Shown in pieces: positions 1-6,550 of a stretch of 10,898 bases of DNA. A model generated the notes under the pieces. It saw nothing but the letters and a program-made list of their open reading frames with translations. It did no database searches and had not been told where the DNA came from. The position numbers and the translations under genes were made by a program. Each line of letters opens with the position of its first letter. Positions within the stretch are counted from its first letter, which is position 1. Origin of the DNA: an uncultured Rhodospirillaceae bacterium. Its GTDB lineage: Bacteria > Pseudomonadota > Alphaproteobacteria > RF32 > CAG-239. The DNA is taken from contig OMQI01000103.1 of assembly GCA_900313185.1 (NCBI GenBank), positions 1-10,898 on the forward strand. The letters are read 5' to 3'.

Positions 1-461
1 GCTATGAAGATGTAAACATTAAAGTAGTGCGAATTTTTAACACTTATGGTCCCAATATGGCTACTGATGATGGTCGAGTGGTTTCAAATTTTATTTGTCA
101 GGCATTAAATAATCAAGACATCACCATTTATGGCGATGGCAGCCAAACACGTTCGTTTTGCTATGTAGATGATATGGTAAAAGCTTTGGTATTGATGATG
201 AATTCCGAGAAAAATTTCACGGGGCCGGTTAATCTGGGTAATCCGCAAGAATTCAGTATAAAAGAATTAGCACAAAAAATCATCGCTAAAACAAACAGTA
301 AATCCAAGATTATATATGAAGATCTACCGTCTGACGATCCGTCAAGACGCAGACCGGATATAACCTTGGCTAAAAAGAAGTTGTTATGGCAACCTCAAAC
401 CGCTTTAGATGAGGGATTGGATAAAACCATAAAATATTTTCAATCCGTAATTATGAAATAA
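1..461 (+). CDS. UDP-glucuronate decarboxylase-like NAD-dependent epimerase/dehydratase, 3' end only
   Basis: This is the C-terminal part (about 152 residues, codons in frame from base 3) of an extended short-chain dehydrogenase of the sugar-nucleotide epimerase/dehydratase family. The frame is open to the window edge, so the GTG at 27 is an internal Val and not a start. The visible protein carries RIFNTYGPNM, DGRVVSNFICQAL and YGDGSQTRSFCYVDD, followed by NLGNP and DDPSRRRPD. These blocks are typical of UDP-glucuronate decarboxylases (UXS), which convert UDP-glucuronate to UDP-xylose with bound NAD in the cytoplasm. The Rossmann glycine motif and the catalytic YxxxK lie upstream, outside the window. 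Related enzymes such as dTDP-glucose dehydratase or UDP-glucose epimerase share some of these blocks, but the DGRVVSNF and QTRSFCYVDD combination favours UXS. It probably closes a cell-surface polysaccharide locus, which is inference because nothing upstream is visible. No terminator follows it. Confidence 0.85.
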   Translation, partial: YEDVNIKVVRIFNTYGPNMATDDGRVVSNFICQALNNQDITIYGDGSQTRSFCYVDDMVKALVLMMNSEKNFTGPVNLGNPQEFSIKELAQKIIAKTNSKSKIIYEDLPSDDPSRRRPDITLAKKKLLWQPQTALDEGLDKTIKYFQSVIMK

Positions 462-499
462 AAGTAGCAATATTTGAACAAGCATCATACCTAAACTAT

Positions 500-528
500 T
501 TGACATTTTTTCATATTGCCTTTAACTT
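500..528 (+). promoter_or_regulatory. Candidate sigma70-type promoter for truA
   Basis: A perfect TTGACA box lies at 500-505 in the 88-base gap after the sugar-nucleotide gene. With a 17-base spacer the -10 position is TAACTT (523-528), a weak match of 3 of 6. The TTTAAC at 521-526 matches better but the spacer would be only 15. Transcription would start shortly before the ribosome binding site (AAAGGG, 535-540). The position suggests truA begins a new transcription unit. The evidence is the -35 box and location only. Confidence 0.4.
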
Positions 529-549
529 ACGGGCAAAGGGAATGATAAT

Positions 550-1290
550 ATGCGTTATAAAATTACCGTAGAATACGATGGCACCAATCTGATCGGATGG
601 CAGAAACAAAAAGAAGGACCGAGCGTACAAGAATTTTTAGAAAAAGCTGTTATGGGATTTTCTCATCAACAGGTTGAAGTTTTCGGAGCCGGCAGAACCG
701 ATGCCGGAGTGCACGCTTTGGCTCAAGTGGCGCATTTTGATTTCGATGGAGATTTGAGTGAATACAAAATGCAGGAAAGTTTAAATGCTCTGCTACGAGA
801 ACTGCAGGCTCCAGTTGCCGTATGGAAAACAGAAAAAGTATCCGATGATTTTCACGCCCGCTTTTCAGCCAAAGGACGTGGTTATATCTATCGCATATTA
901 AACCGTCGTGGAGCAAGTCCTTTGCTCGTCAATCGGGTTTGGTTAGTCACCTATCCTTTAGATATTGAAAAAATGCGACAGGGTGCAAAATATTTGCTCG
1001 GCAACCACGATTTCAGCTCTTTTCGTGGTTCCGGCTGTCAGGCACTTTCGCCGATTAAAACACTGGATAAGCTGGATATTGAGAAGTTCGGCGATGAGAT
1101 AATTTTCACCGTTGAAGCACGTTCCTTTATTTATCATCAGGTACGTAATATGGTAGGAACCTTAATGCAAGTCGGCAACGGGGATTTATTGCCGGAAGAT
1201 GTAAAACGTATCTTGGAAGCCAAAGACCGCAAACAAGCCGGCATCAGTGCTCCGGCCTACGGATTATATCTAAATAAAGTTGTATATTAA
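550..1290 (+). CDS. truA: tRNA pseudouridine(38-40) synthase TruA
   Basis: This enzyme isomerises uridines 38, 39 and 40 in the anticodon stem-loop of many tRNAs to pseudouridine, in the cytoplasm and without a cofactor. The protein has 246 residues, a normal length for the family. The catalytic-loop motif GAGRTDAGVHA is at residues 46-56, with the nucleophilic Asp at 51. YDGTNLIGWQKQ (9-20) and the C-terminal ARSFIYHQVRNMVGTL block (190-205) are also characteristic. The ATG at 550 is preceded by AAAGGG about 9 bases upstream; the ATG at 542 is out of frame. In many proteobacteria truA sits with def and fmt; here it stands alone, 64 bases ahead of ruvA. A TTGACA-type promoter precedes it. Confidence 0.97.
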   Translation: MRYKITVEYDGTNLIGWQKQKEGPSVQEFLEKAVMGFSHQQVEVFGAGRTDAGVHALAQVAHFDFDGDLSEYKMQESLNALLRELQAPVAVWKTEKVSDDFHARFSAKGRGYIYRILNRRGASPLLVNRVWLVTYPLDIEKMRQGAKYLLGNHDFSSFRGSGCQALSPIKTLDKLDIEKFGDEIIFTVEARSFIYHQVRNMVGTLMQVGNGDLLPEDVKRILEAKDRKQAGISAPAYGLYLNKVVY

Positions 1291-1304
1291 ACCGACAAAA
1301 ACTC

Positions 1305-1331
1305 TTGCCTAAGACTGATATTTCATATAAC
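1305..1331 (+). promoter_or_regulatory. Possible promoter for ruvAB-ybgC
   Basis: The 64-base truA-ruvA gap contains TATAAC (1326-1331), 5 of 6 matches to a -10 box, with TTGCCT (1305-1310) as a weak -35. The spacer is only 15 bases, shorter than ideal. No terminator is visible after truA, so read-through from truA is equally possible. A clear ribosome binding site (AGAGGA, six bases before the ATG) follows. The gap shows no obvious LexA-type operator. Confidence 0.25.
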
Positions 1332-1354
1332 CTTGAGCCAACAGAGGATTAAAT

Positions 1355-1999
1355 ATGATAGCAAAATTACACGGAATTATAGATACGATTGGCGAAGATT
1401 TTTGCGTTATTGACGTGAACGGTGTCGGCTATTTGGTATCAGCTTCGGCAAAGACTTTGAGTAAATTAAAAATGGGCAATGAAGCAACCTTATTGACCAT
1501 AATGACAGTTCGTGAAGATGATATTTCTTTGTTCGGATTTGCCGATGCTTGGGAAAAAGAATGGTTTTCAACATTAACCAAAGTTCAAGGCGTAGGCGCA
1601 AAAGTTTGTTTAAGTATCCTTTCGGTATTAACTCCGGCACAATTGGCGCAAGCTATCGGAGCACAAGATAAAGCCTCGTTTTGCCGTGCCAACGGTGTCG
1701 GGCCTAAATTGGCTGCCCGTATTGTTACCGAATTAAAAGATAAAATAGTTACCATACCGATTACCTCCAATAATCTCGAAGTTTTGAACTCCGATGCCGG
1801 AGAAATAAAAATTTCCCCTGCTTCCGAAACAGTTGATTACACAAAGAGTGAAGATGTCACCTCGGCTTTAGTAAACTTGGGATACCAGAGAATCGATGCT
1901 TATCGTGCCGCAACCAAAGTAATAGCCGATAATCCGGATGCCGATTTGGCTACTCTTATCCGTTTGTCCTTAAAAGAATTTGCCAATAAGGAATTCTAA
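1355..1999 (+). CDS. ruvA: Holliday junction branch migration complex subunit RuvA
   Basis: RuvA binds four-way DNA junctions as a tetramer and loads the RuvB motor, driving branch migration in recombinational repair. The protein has 214 residues. Domain I, an OB fold, occupies about residues 1-62 and ends in the typical REDDISLFGF. Domain II contains two helix-hairpin-helix motifs for backbone contact: LTKVQGVGAKVCLS (74-87) and FCRANGVGPKLAARIV (109-124). A flexible linker spans about 134-164, and domain III, which contacts RuvB, follows (EDVTSALVNLGYQ, 166-178). The start has AGAGGA six bases upstream. The stop overlaps the ruvB start by one base (TAATG), so the two are translationally coupled. 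ruvC, which commonly precedes ruvA, is not here; truA takes that place. Confidence 0.97.
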   Translation: MIAKLHGIIDTIGEDFCVIDVNGVGYLVSASAKTLSKLKMGNEATLLTIMTVREDDISLFGFADAWEKEWFSTLTKVQGVGAKVCLSILSVLTPAQLAQAIGAQDKASFCRANGVGPKLAARIVTELKDKIVTIPITSNNLEVLNSDAGEIKISPASETVDYTKSEDVTSALVNLGYQRIDAYRAATKVIADNPDADLATLIRLSLKEFANKEF

Positions 2000-3060
2000 T
2001 GATGAAAAATGATGAAAGAATAGTAAGTCCGCAAATTCAGCCTGAAGACGAGCAAATCGGTAACAATCCGGTAAGTTTGCGTCCGAATTCGCTTGATGAT
2101 TTTGTCGGGCAACGTGAAGTATGTGAAAACTTAAAAGTATTTATCACTGCTGCCAAACAGCGGGGAGAAGCTTTAGATCACGTATTGTTATTCGGTCCTC
2201 CGGGGCTTGGCAAAACAACTCTTTCTTCCATTATCGCCAAAGAATTGGGAGTTGGCTTTCACGCCACCTCGGCACCAATGATTTCCAAATCGGGTGACTT
2301 GGCGGCGATTTTAACCAACTTAGAGCGCAATGATGTGCTGTTTATTGATGAAATTCATCGCTTAAATCCGGCAATTGAAGAAGTTTTATATTCGGCAATG
2401 GAAGATTTTCAACTTGACATTATTATCGGCGAGGGACCATCGGCTCGCTCTGTACGTATTGATCTGCAACCGTTTACATTGGTTGGTGCTACAACCCGCT
2501 CGGGATTACTTTCCACACCGTTGCGTGAGCGTTTCGGAATACCGCTCAGACTTGACTTTTATTCGCACGAAGACTTGCAAAAAATCGTGTTGCGGGGTGC
2601 AAAACTGCTTAATATAGAAATTTCTCAAGACGGCGCATTGGAAATTGCCAAACGTTCAAGAGGAACTCCTCGAATTGCCGGCAGATTGCTACGCCGTGTA
2701 CGTGATTTCGGTGCGGTTTCCGATAAAAAAATCATCGATTCAAAAATATCAGATATGGCATTAAAACGCTTGGACGTTGATGATTTTGGCTTAGATAATT
2801 TTGATAGAAGATACTTAAATTGCATTATTAACAATTATGGTGGGGGTCCGGTAGGCGCCGACACTTTGGCTGCTGCACTATCCGAAGAGCGTGATACCAT
2901 TGAAGAGGTTGTAGAACCGTTTTTGTTGAAATTGGGATTTTTACAGCGTACACCACGTGGGCGTATTATATCACAACTCGGTTACAAATATTTAGGAATT
3001 AAGCTGCCTAAAAAAACAAGCAAACAATATGATTTGTTAGACGGAGATTTAAATGACTGA
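1999..3060 (+). CDS. ruvB: Holliday junction branch migration ATPase RuvB
   Basis: RuvB is the hexameric AAA+ motor that pumps duplex DNA through RuvA-bound Holliday junctions. The protein has 353 residues, normal for the family. Visible elements in order are: LRPNSLDDFVGQ (27-38), Walker A GPPGLGKT (66-73), Walker B LFIDEIH (114-120), sensor 1 GATTRSG (163-169), the arginine-finger segment LRERFGIPLRL (175-185), sensor 2 region RGTPRIAGRLLRRVRD (221-236), and the C-terminal winged helix ending in RTPRGR and LGYKYLG (317-333). Two adjacent ATG codons (1999 and 2002) could serve as start. AAGGA upstream fits either, and the first gives the TAATG coupling with ruvA. The 3' end overlaps ybgC by eight bases. 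Key residues all appear intact. Confidence 0.98.
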   Translation: MMKNDERIVSPQIQPEDEQIGNNPVSLRPNSLDDFVGQREVCENLKVFITAAKQRGEALDHVLLFGPPGLGKTTLSSIIAKELGVGFHATSAPMISKSGDLAAILTNLERNDVLFIDEIHRLNPAIEEVLYSAMEDFQLDIIIGEGPSARSVRIDLQPFTLVGATTRSGLLSTPLRERFGIPLRLDFYSHEDLQKIVLRGAKLLNIEISQDGALEIAKRSRGTPRIAGRLLRRVRDFGAVSDKKIIDSKISDMALKRLDVDDFGLDNFDRRYLNCIINNYGGGPVGADTLAAALSEERDTIEEVVEPFLLKLGFLQRTPRGRIISQLGYKYLGIKLPKKTSKQYDLLDGDLND

Positions 3061-3499
3061 TAATACAAAGCCGGCAAGAGGCACTATTAAAAATGGAATT
3101 TTCTTTTATCCGGTGCGAGTATATTATGAAGATACCGATGCCGGCGGAATTGTTTATTATGCCAATTATCTCAAATTTTCGGAAAGAGCAAGAACGGAAT
3201 TTTTGCGCAATTTAGATATTAATCAGCAACAACATTTACAAGAAAGTCATTGCGGTTTTGTGGTTCGTTCTTGCAATATTGATTATATGGCTTCGGCAGT
3301 TTTGGATGATGAGTTGACTATAAGCTGTCAAATCAGCGAACTGGGAGCTGCCTATGCGGTTGTGCATCAGGAAATCCGCCGTGATGAAGAATTGTTAAGC
3401 TCATTGGATGTTAAAGTTATTTATATGAATATAGAAACTCACAGACCTACCCGTATTCCGGAAGATTTTGTGGCAAGATTTAAGCAACTCGGTGTTTAA
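3053..3499 (+). CDS. ybgC: YbgC-type acyl-CoA thioesterase (Tol-Pal-associated, hotdog fold)
   Basis: This is a small cytoplasmic hotdog-fold thioesterase that hydrolyses acyl-CoA or acyl-ACP thioesters. Family members are usually encoded next to tolQRAB-pal and have been linked to phospholipid metabolism. The protein has 148 residues. The signature YYEDTDAGGIVYYANYL is at 24-40, with the likely catalytic Asp at 29 by alignment with 4-hydroxybenzoyl-CoA thioesterase, followed by SERARTEFLR (43-52). The ATG overlaps the end of ruvB (ATGACTGA, eight bases) and has GGAG six bases upstream, so it is translated from the ruvAB message. Two things are unusual: no tolQ follows, and the last 20 bases overlap the 3' end of the convergent lnt gene. 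The true substrate cannot be read from sequence. Confidence 0.93.
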   Translation: MTDNTKPARGTIKNGIFFYPVRVYYEDTDAGGIVYYANYLKFSERARTEFLRNLDINQQQHLQESHCGFVVRSCNIDYMASAVLDDELTISCQISELGAAYAVVHQEIRRDEELLSSLDVKVIYMNIETHRPTRIPEDFVARFKQLGV

Positions 3500-5051
3500 A
3501 TTTTATTCTGGATAGAACAAACGCAACCAGCAATATCAAGCAACTCATCGTCAACGGAATATAATTTCCGCATATTCCGAATATGGTTTTTCGAGCCTCA
3601 TCTGGCTTCACCATGGTATCAATAAAACCACGTTCACCGAGAGGGATTTGAGCTGTAACCTCACCATACGGGTTAATAACCGCACTGATACCGCTATTGG
3701 CACTTCTGACTATGGAAATACCCTCTTCTACAGCCCGCATTTGCGCCGCAACCAAATGTTGATACGGGCCGGAGCTGATACCATACCAACCGTCATTGGT
3801 GAGAACTATCGCCCATTTCGGTTTATTATCTTTACGCACTACCTCATCTGAGAATATAATTTCGTAACAAATAAGCGGAGCAAATTCCGGATAGCCATCC
3901 ACCTTAATCGTTTCAAATTTTATACCACGTCCGAATTCAGAAATAGTGTTAGTCACCGGCTTTATCCATTCCGGCAGATATTGGCGTAATGGTATATATT
4001 CGCCAAAAGGAACCAGATGGCTTTTATCATACACCGCAACCACTGTTCCTTTGCGATTCATCACTCCAAACGAATTAAATGGCTTATATCTGCTACCATC
4101 CGGCTCGTAGCGTACAAATCCGCTGATTAAATATCCGTATCTCGGAGCAGACTGGCGAATTTTACGAACTTGTTCCACATCATAAGTTAAATCATAAGGA
4201 ACTGCCGTTTCTCCCCATAGGGTAAAATCTATATGATTGCTGTCTAAGCCATGACTTAACTCAACATACTCTTTGATATTTTGCTCTAATGATTCCTTAT
4301 CCCACTTTAAGGATTGCGGTATGCTCGGCTGTACTAAACGCACCATAATTGCTTTGCCATGGTTTATTTTCGGACGATGTGATATAATAAATGCCCCATA
4401 TTCCCACATCACCGCTAAAGCAATCGGAGCCAACAGTGAAAATACAAAAGTTTTGTAATTAGGTTTATTCAACCATAGTGCCGGCCACGCAAAAATAATT
4501 ACGGCAATCAACGATAAACCGTATGTACCCCACCAAGCTAACGTTTGTAATAAATTAGGGCTGAAAGCCAAAACCGAGCTTATCGGATTCCACGGAAAAC
4601 CGGTTAAAAAGAAGCCTCTAAACCATTCGCTTAAACACCAACCAGATGCCAATAACAAAACTTTCAAAAATATTAATTTGGAAAACTTAGTCAGCATAAA
4701 CGGGAAAATGGCAAATATCCCGAAAACAGCACCGTTCAACACCAATGTTATGGGATAGAGCCAACCTGTACGTTCAATATCAACCAGTAAGGCGTTGCCT
4801 ATCCAATAGAATCCAAGAGCAAAATAACCGAACCCGAACCAATAACCGATTGCTGCCAAGTTCCATAATTTACTTTTTTTAGAACAGATATAAACTCCAA
4901 ATGAAAATGATGCAAAAGCCGCCCACAATTGATAAAAAGGAGGCAAGGCCATTGCCAGCAACATACCGCAGAGCAATGCCGAAAACTTATGATATTTCGC
5001 CGTAAACGCCAAAATATTTCGCACATTGATTTTTAACGAAGTTTTTTTCAT
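3480..5051 (-). CDS. lnt: Apolipoprotein N-acyltransferase Lnt
   Basis: Lnt transfers an acyl chain from a phospholipid to the N-terminal cysteine of apolipoproteins in the inner membrane, the last step of lipoprotein maturation. The protein has 523 residues. An N-terminal block of hydrophobic helices (about 24-225) is followed by a carbon-nitrogen hydrolase domain (about 235-480) and a final membrane helix (about 496-514). The catalytic triad is present: Glu281 (LWGETAVP), Lys343 (YDKSHLVPFGEYIP) and Cys395 (PLICYEIIF). The residue before the catalytic Glu is Gly rather than the usual Pro. The ATG directly abuts the ybeY stop (TAGATG), with GAGGA four bases upstream, so translation is coupled to ybeY. 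In many alphaproteobacteria a corC-like gene lies between the two; it is absent here. The 3' end overlaps ybgC on the other strand. Confidence 0.96.
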   Translation of the reverse strand: MKKTSLKINVRNILAFTAKYHKFSALLCGMLLAMALPPFYQLWAAFASFSFGVYICSKKSKLWNLAAIGYWFGFGYFALGFYWIGNALLVDIERTGWLYPITLVLNGAVFGIFAIFPFMLTKFSKLIFLKVLLLASGWCLSEWFRGFFLTGFPWNPISSVLAFSPNLLQTLAWWGTYGLSLIAVIIFAWPALWLNKPNYKTFVFSLLAPIALAVMWEYGAFIISHRPKINHGKAIMVRLVQPSIPQSLKWDKESLEQNIKEYVELSHGLDSNHIDFTLWGETAVPYDLTYDVEQVRKIRQSAPRYGYLISGFVRYEPDGSRYKPFNSFGVMNRKGTVVAVYDKSHLVPFGEYIPLRQYLPEWIKPVTNTISEFGRGIKFETIKVDGYPEFAPLICYEIIFSDEVVRKDNKPKWAIVLTNDGWYGISSGPYQHLVAAQMRAVEEGISIVRSANSGISAVINPYGEVTAQIPLGERGFIDTMVKPDEARKTIFGICGNYIPLTMSCLILLVAFVLSRIKFKHRVA

Positions 5052-5576
5052 CTAGTCCTCATCCTGATAAGGATTTTCAATTCCTAAATTTTGCAAAATG
5101 TTTTTTTCAAAACTTTCCATATATTTTGCTTCTTCATCTTCAATATGGTCAAAACCCAAAATATGCAAAAATCCGTGCGTCAATAAATGGCAAAAATGAG
5201 CATACAAAGTTATATTTTCCGTTTCCGCTTCTTTAAGCATTGTTTCATAAGCAATAATAATATTGCCTAAGTCTATTTCATCAAACACTCCACCGTTTGC
5301 GTCAAAATCAGCAAAATCCATATTTGCAAAAGTCAACACATTTGTCGGTTTATCTTTGTTTCTGAAGTCACGATTTAACTGATGCACGTGTTTGTCATCA
5401 CTCAAACAAAGATTAATCAATAACGGCTTTGCTGATGACAATATATCAATATCCTCATTATCCGCCACATATTCAAAAGTTGCGTTTTTTACCTTTTGAA
5501 CAACCTCGAAAACATCCGGTATCGCCTTTTTCCACCGTGGTTCTTCAATGCTTATGTTCAACTCGATTTGTAACAT
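5052..5576 (-). CDS. ybeY: Endoribonuclease / rRNA maturation factor YbeY
   Basis: YbeY is a conserved zinc-dependent protein required for 16S rRNA 3'-end maturation and ribosome quality control. The protein has 174 residues. The zinc-binding motif is intact: HGFLHILGFDH, with His134, His138 and His144. The upstream block NRDFRNKDKPTNVLTF (68-83) matches the family pattern. The usual GDI segment reads GNI here (Asn105). The start lies two bases after the phoH stop. It has no strong Shine-Dalgarno sequence (only GAAAAG), so translation probably depends on ribosomes finishing phoH. It belongs to the miaB-phoH-ybeY-lnt group, which joins RNA maturation with lipoprotein processing in many proteobacteria. 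The N-terminal 50 residues are poorly conserved in the family and give no further information. Confidence 0.95.
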   Translation of the reverse strand: MLQIELNISIEEPRWKKAIPDVFEVVQKVKNATFEYVADNEDIDILSSAKPLLINLCLSDDKHVHQLNRDFRNKDKPTNVLTFANMDFADFDANGGVFDEIDLGNIIIAYETMLKEAETENITLYAHFCHLLTHGFLHILGFDHIEDEEAKYMESFEKNILQNLGIENPYQDED

Positions 5577-5578
5577 TA

Positions 5579-6550
5579 TTACTTTTCGTATTCGTTAGGA
5601 AACTTTCTGTCTTTTTCTTCATACGCCTGTACTATTTTAGCTACCAAACCGTGACGAACAACATCTGCCGAGGTAAAAGTAACCGAAGAAATATTATCAA
5701 CATCACGCAATGTATGAAGTGCATCACGTAAACCGGAAATTACTCCGTGCGGCAAATCCACCTGACTTAAGTCACCGTTTACCACCATTCGTGAATTTTC
5801 ACCCAAACGGGTTAAAAACATTTTCATTTGCATTGGTGTGGTATTTTGCGCCTCATCTAAAATCACAAAAGAGTTTGAAAGCGTGCGCCCACGCATAAAA
5901 GCAAGCGGGGCAATTTCAATCTCACCCAAGGCCAACTTTTTATCAACCTGTTCGGCCGGCAACATTTCATATAACGCATCATACAAAGGACGCAGATACG
6001 GATCGACTTTCTCTTTCAAATCACCCGGTAAGAAGCCCAAATTCTCGCCGGCTTCTACAGCAGGACGTGATAAAATAATTTTATCAATAGAGCCTTCCAA
6101 CATCATTGAGACCGCCAATGCCACCGCTAAATAGGTTTTTCCGGTACCCGCCGGACCAAGACCGAATACCAGCTCATTTTTCATCATTTCCTGAATATAT
6201 TTGGCTTGAGTTGCCGAGCGAGGATAAATGTATCTCTTTTTGGTTTTCAATACAATATCGGCAATATTTTGCTTGTCGTCGTCATTTTTAACATCGCCAC
6301 TCATACGCACTGCCGCCTTAACTTCCTGTTCTCCCACATCAATACCTTTACTTGCTTTGTTATAAAGGATTTCAATAGCCGTTCTGGCATTTTCCACATC
6401 ACTTTGAGAACCTTTAACCGTAATTTGATTTCCGAAACTCAGAATTTCAACATTTAGCATTTTTTCAATCAGGCGCAAATTTGCATCGGCTTCCCCGACC
6501 AATTGTTGCACCAATTGATTATTAAACAATTCAAAACATACTTCAGCCAT
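5579..6550 (-). CDS. phoH: PhoH-family ATPase (YbeZ type)
   Basis: This is a PhoH-like P-loop ATPase of the YbeZ group, which works with YbeY in RNA and ribosome metabolism and may have helicase activity. The protein has 323 residues. The N-terminal part (about 1-70) resembles the small KH-like RNA-binding region of the family. Then come YIYPRSATQAKYIQ (107-120), Walker A GPAGTGKT (132-139), SRPAVEAGENLGFLPGDL (161-178), Walker B VILDEAQN (229-236) and NGDLSQVDLP (258-267). All nucleotide-binding residues appear intact. The start overlaps the miaB stop by eight bases (ATGGCTGA) and carries a strong AAGGAG seven bases upstream. The next gene, ybeY, follows after two bases. The symbol phoH is the common annotation; ybeZ is the better functional equivalent. 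Confidence 0.96.
   Translation of the reverse strand: MAEVCFELFNNQLVQQLVGEADANLRLIEKMLNVEILSFGNQITVKGSQSDVENARTAIEILYNKASKGIDVGEQEVKAAVRMSGDVKNDDDKQNIADIVLKTKKRYIYPRSATQAKYIQEMMKNELVFGLGPAGTGKTYLAVALAVSMMLEGSIDKIILSRPAVEAGENLGFLPGDLKEKVDPYLRPLYDALYEMLPAEQVDKKLALGEIEIAPLAFMRGRTLSNSFVILDEAQNTTPMQMKMFLTRLGENSRMVVNGDLSQVDLPHGVISGLRDALHTLRDVDNISSVTFTSADVVRHGLVAKIVQAYEEKDRKFPNEYEK

Noticed and set aside
27..29. GTG at 27 as the start of the first gene.
   Set aside because: The frame is open to the window edge and the residues before it (YEDVNIKVV) continue the conserved family sequence, so it is internal.
516..539. Short complementary segments TTGCC/GGCAA and CCTTT/AAAGG before truA, considered as a hairpin masking its ribosome binding site.
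   Set aside because: The stems are five base pairs, they compete with each other, and the left arms would lie upstream of the transcript if the candidate promoter is correct.
650..916. Antisense open frame of 88 codons inside truA, and similar frames opposite lnt, phoH, miaB, the cyclophilin and the ATP-grasp genes.
   Set aside because: Each lies wholly or largely within a well-supported gene in another frame, shows no recognisable domain, and has no convincing start signal.
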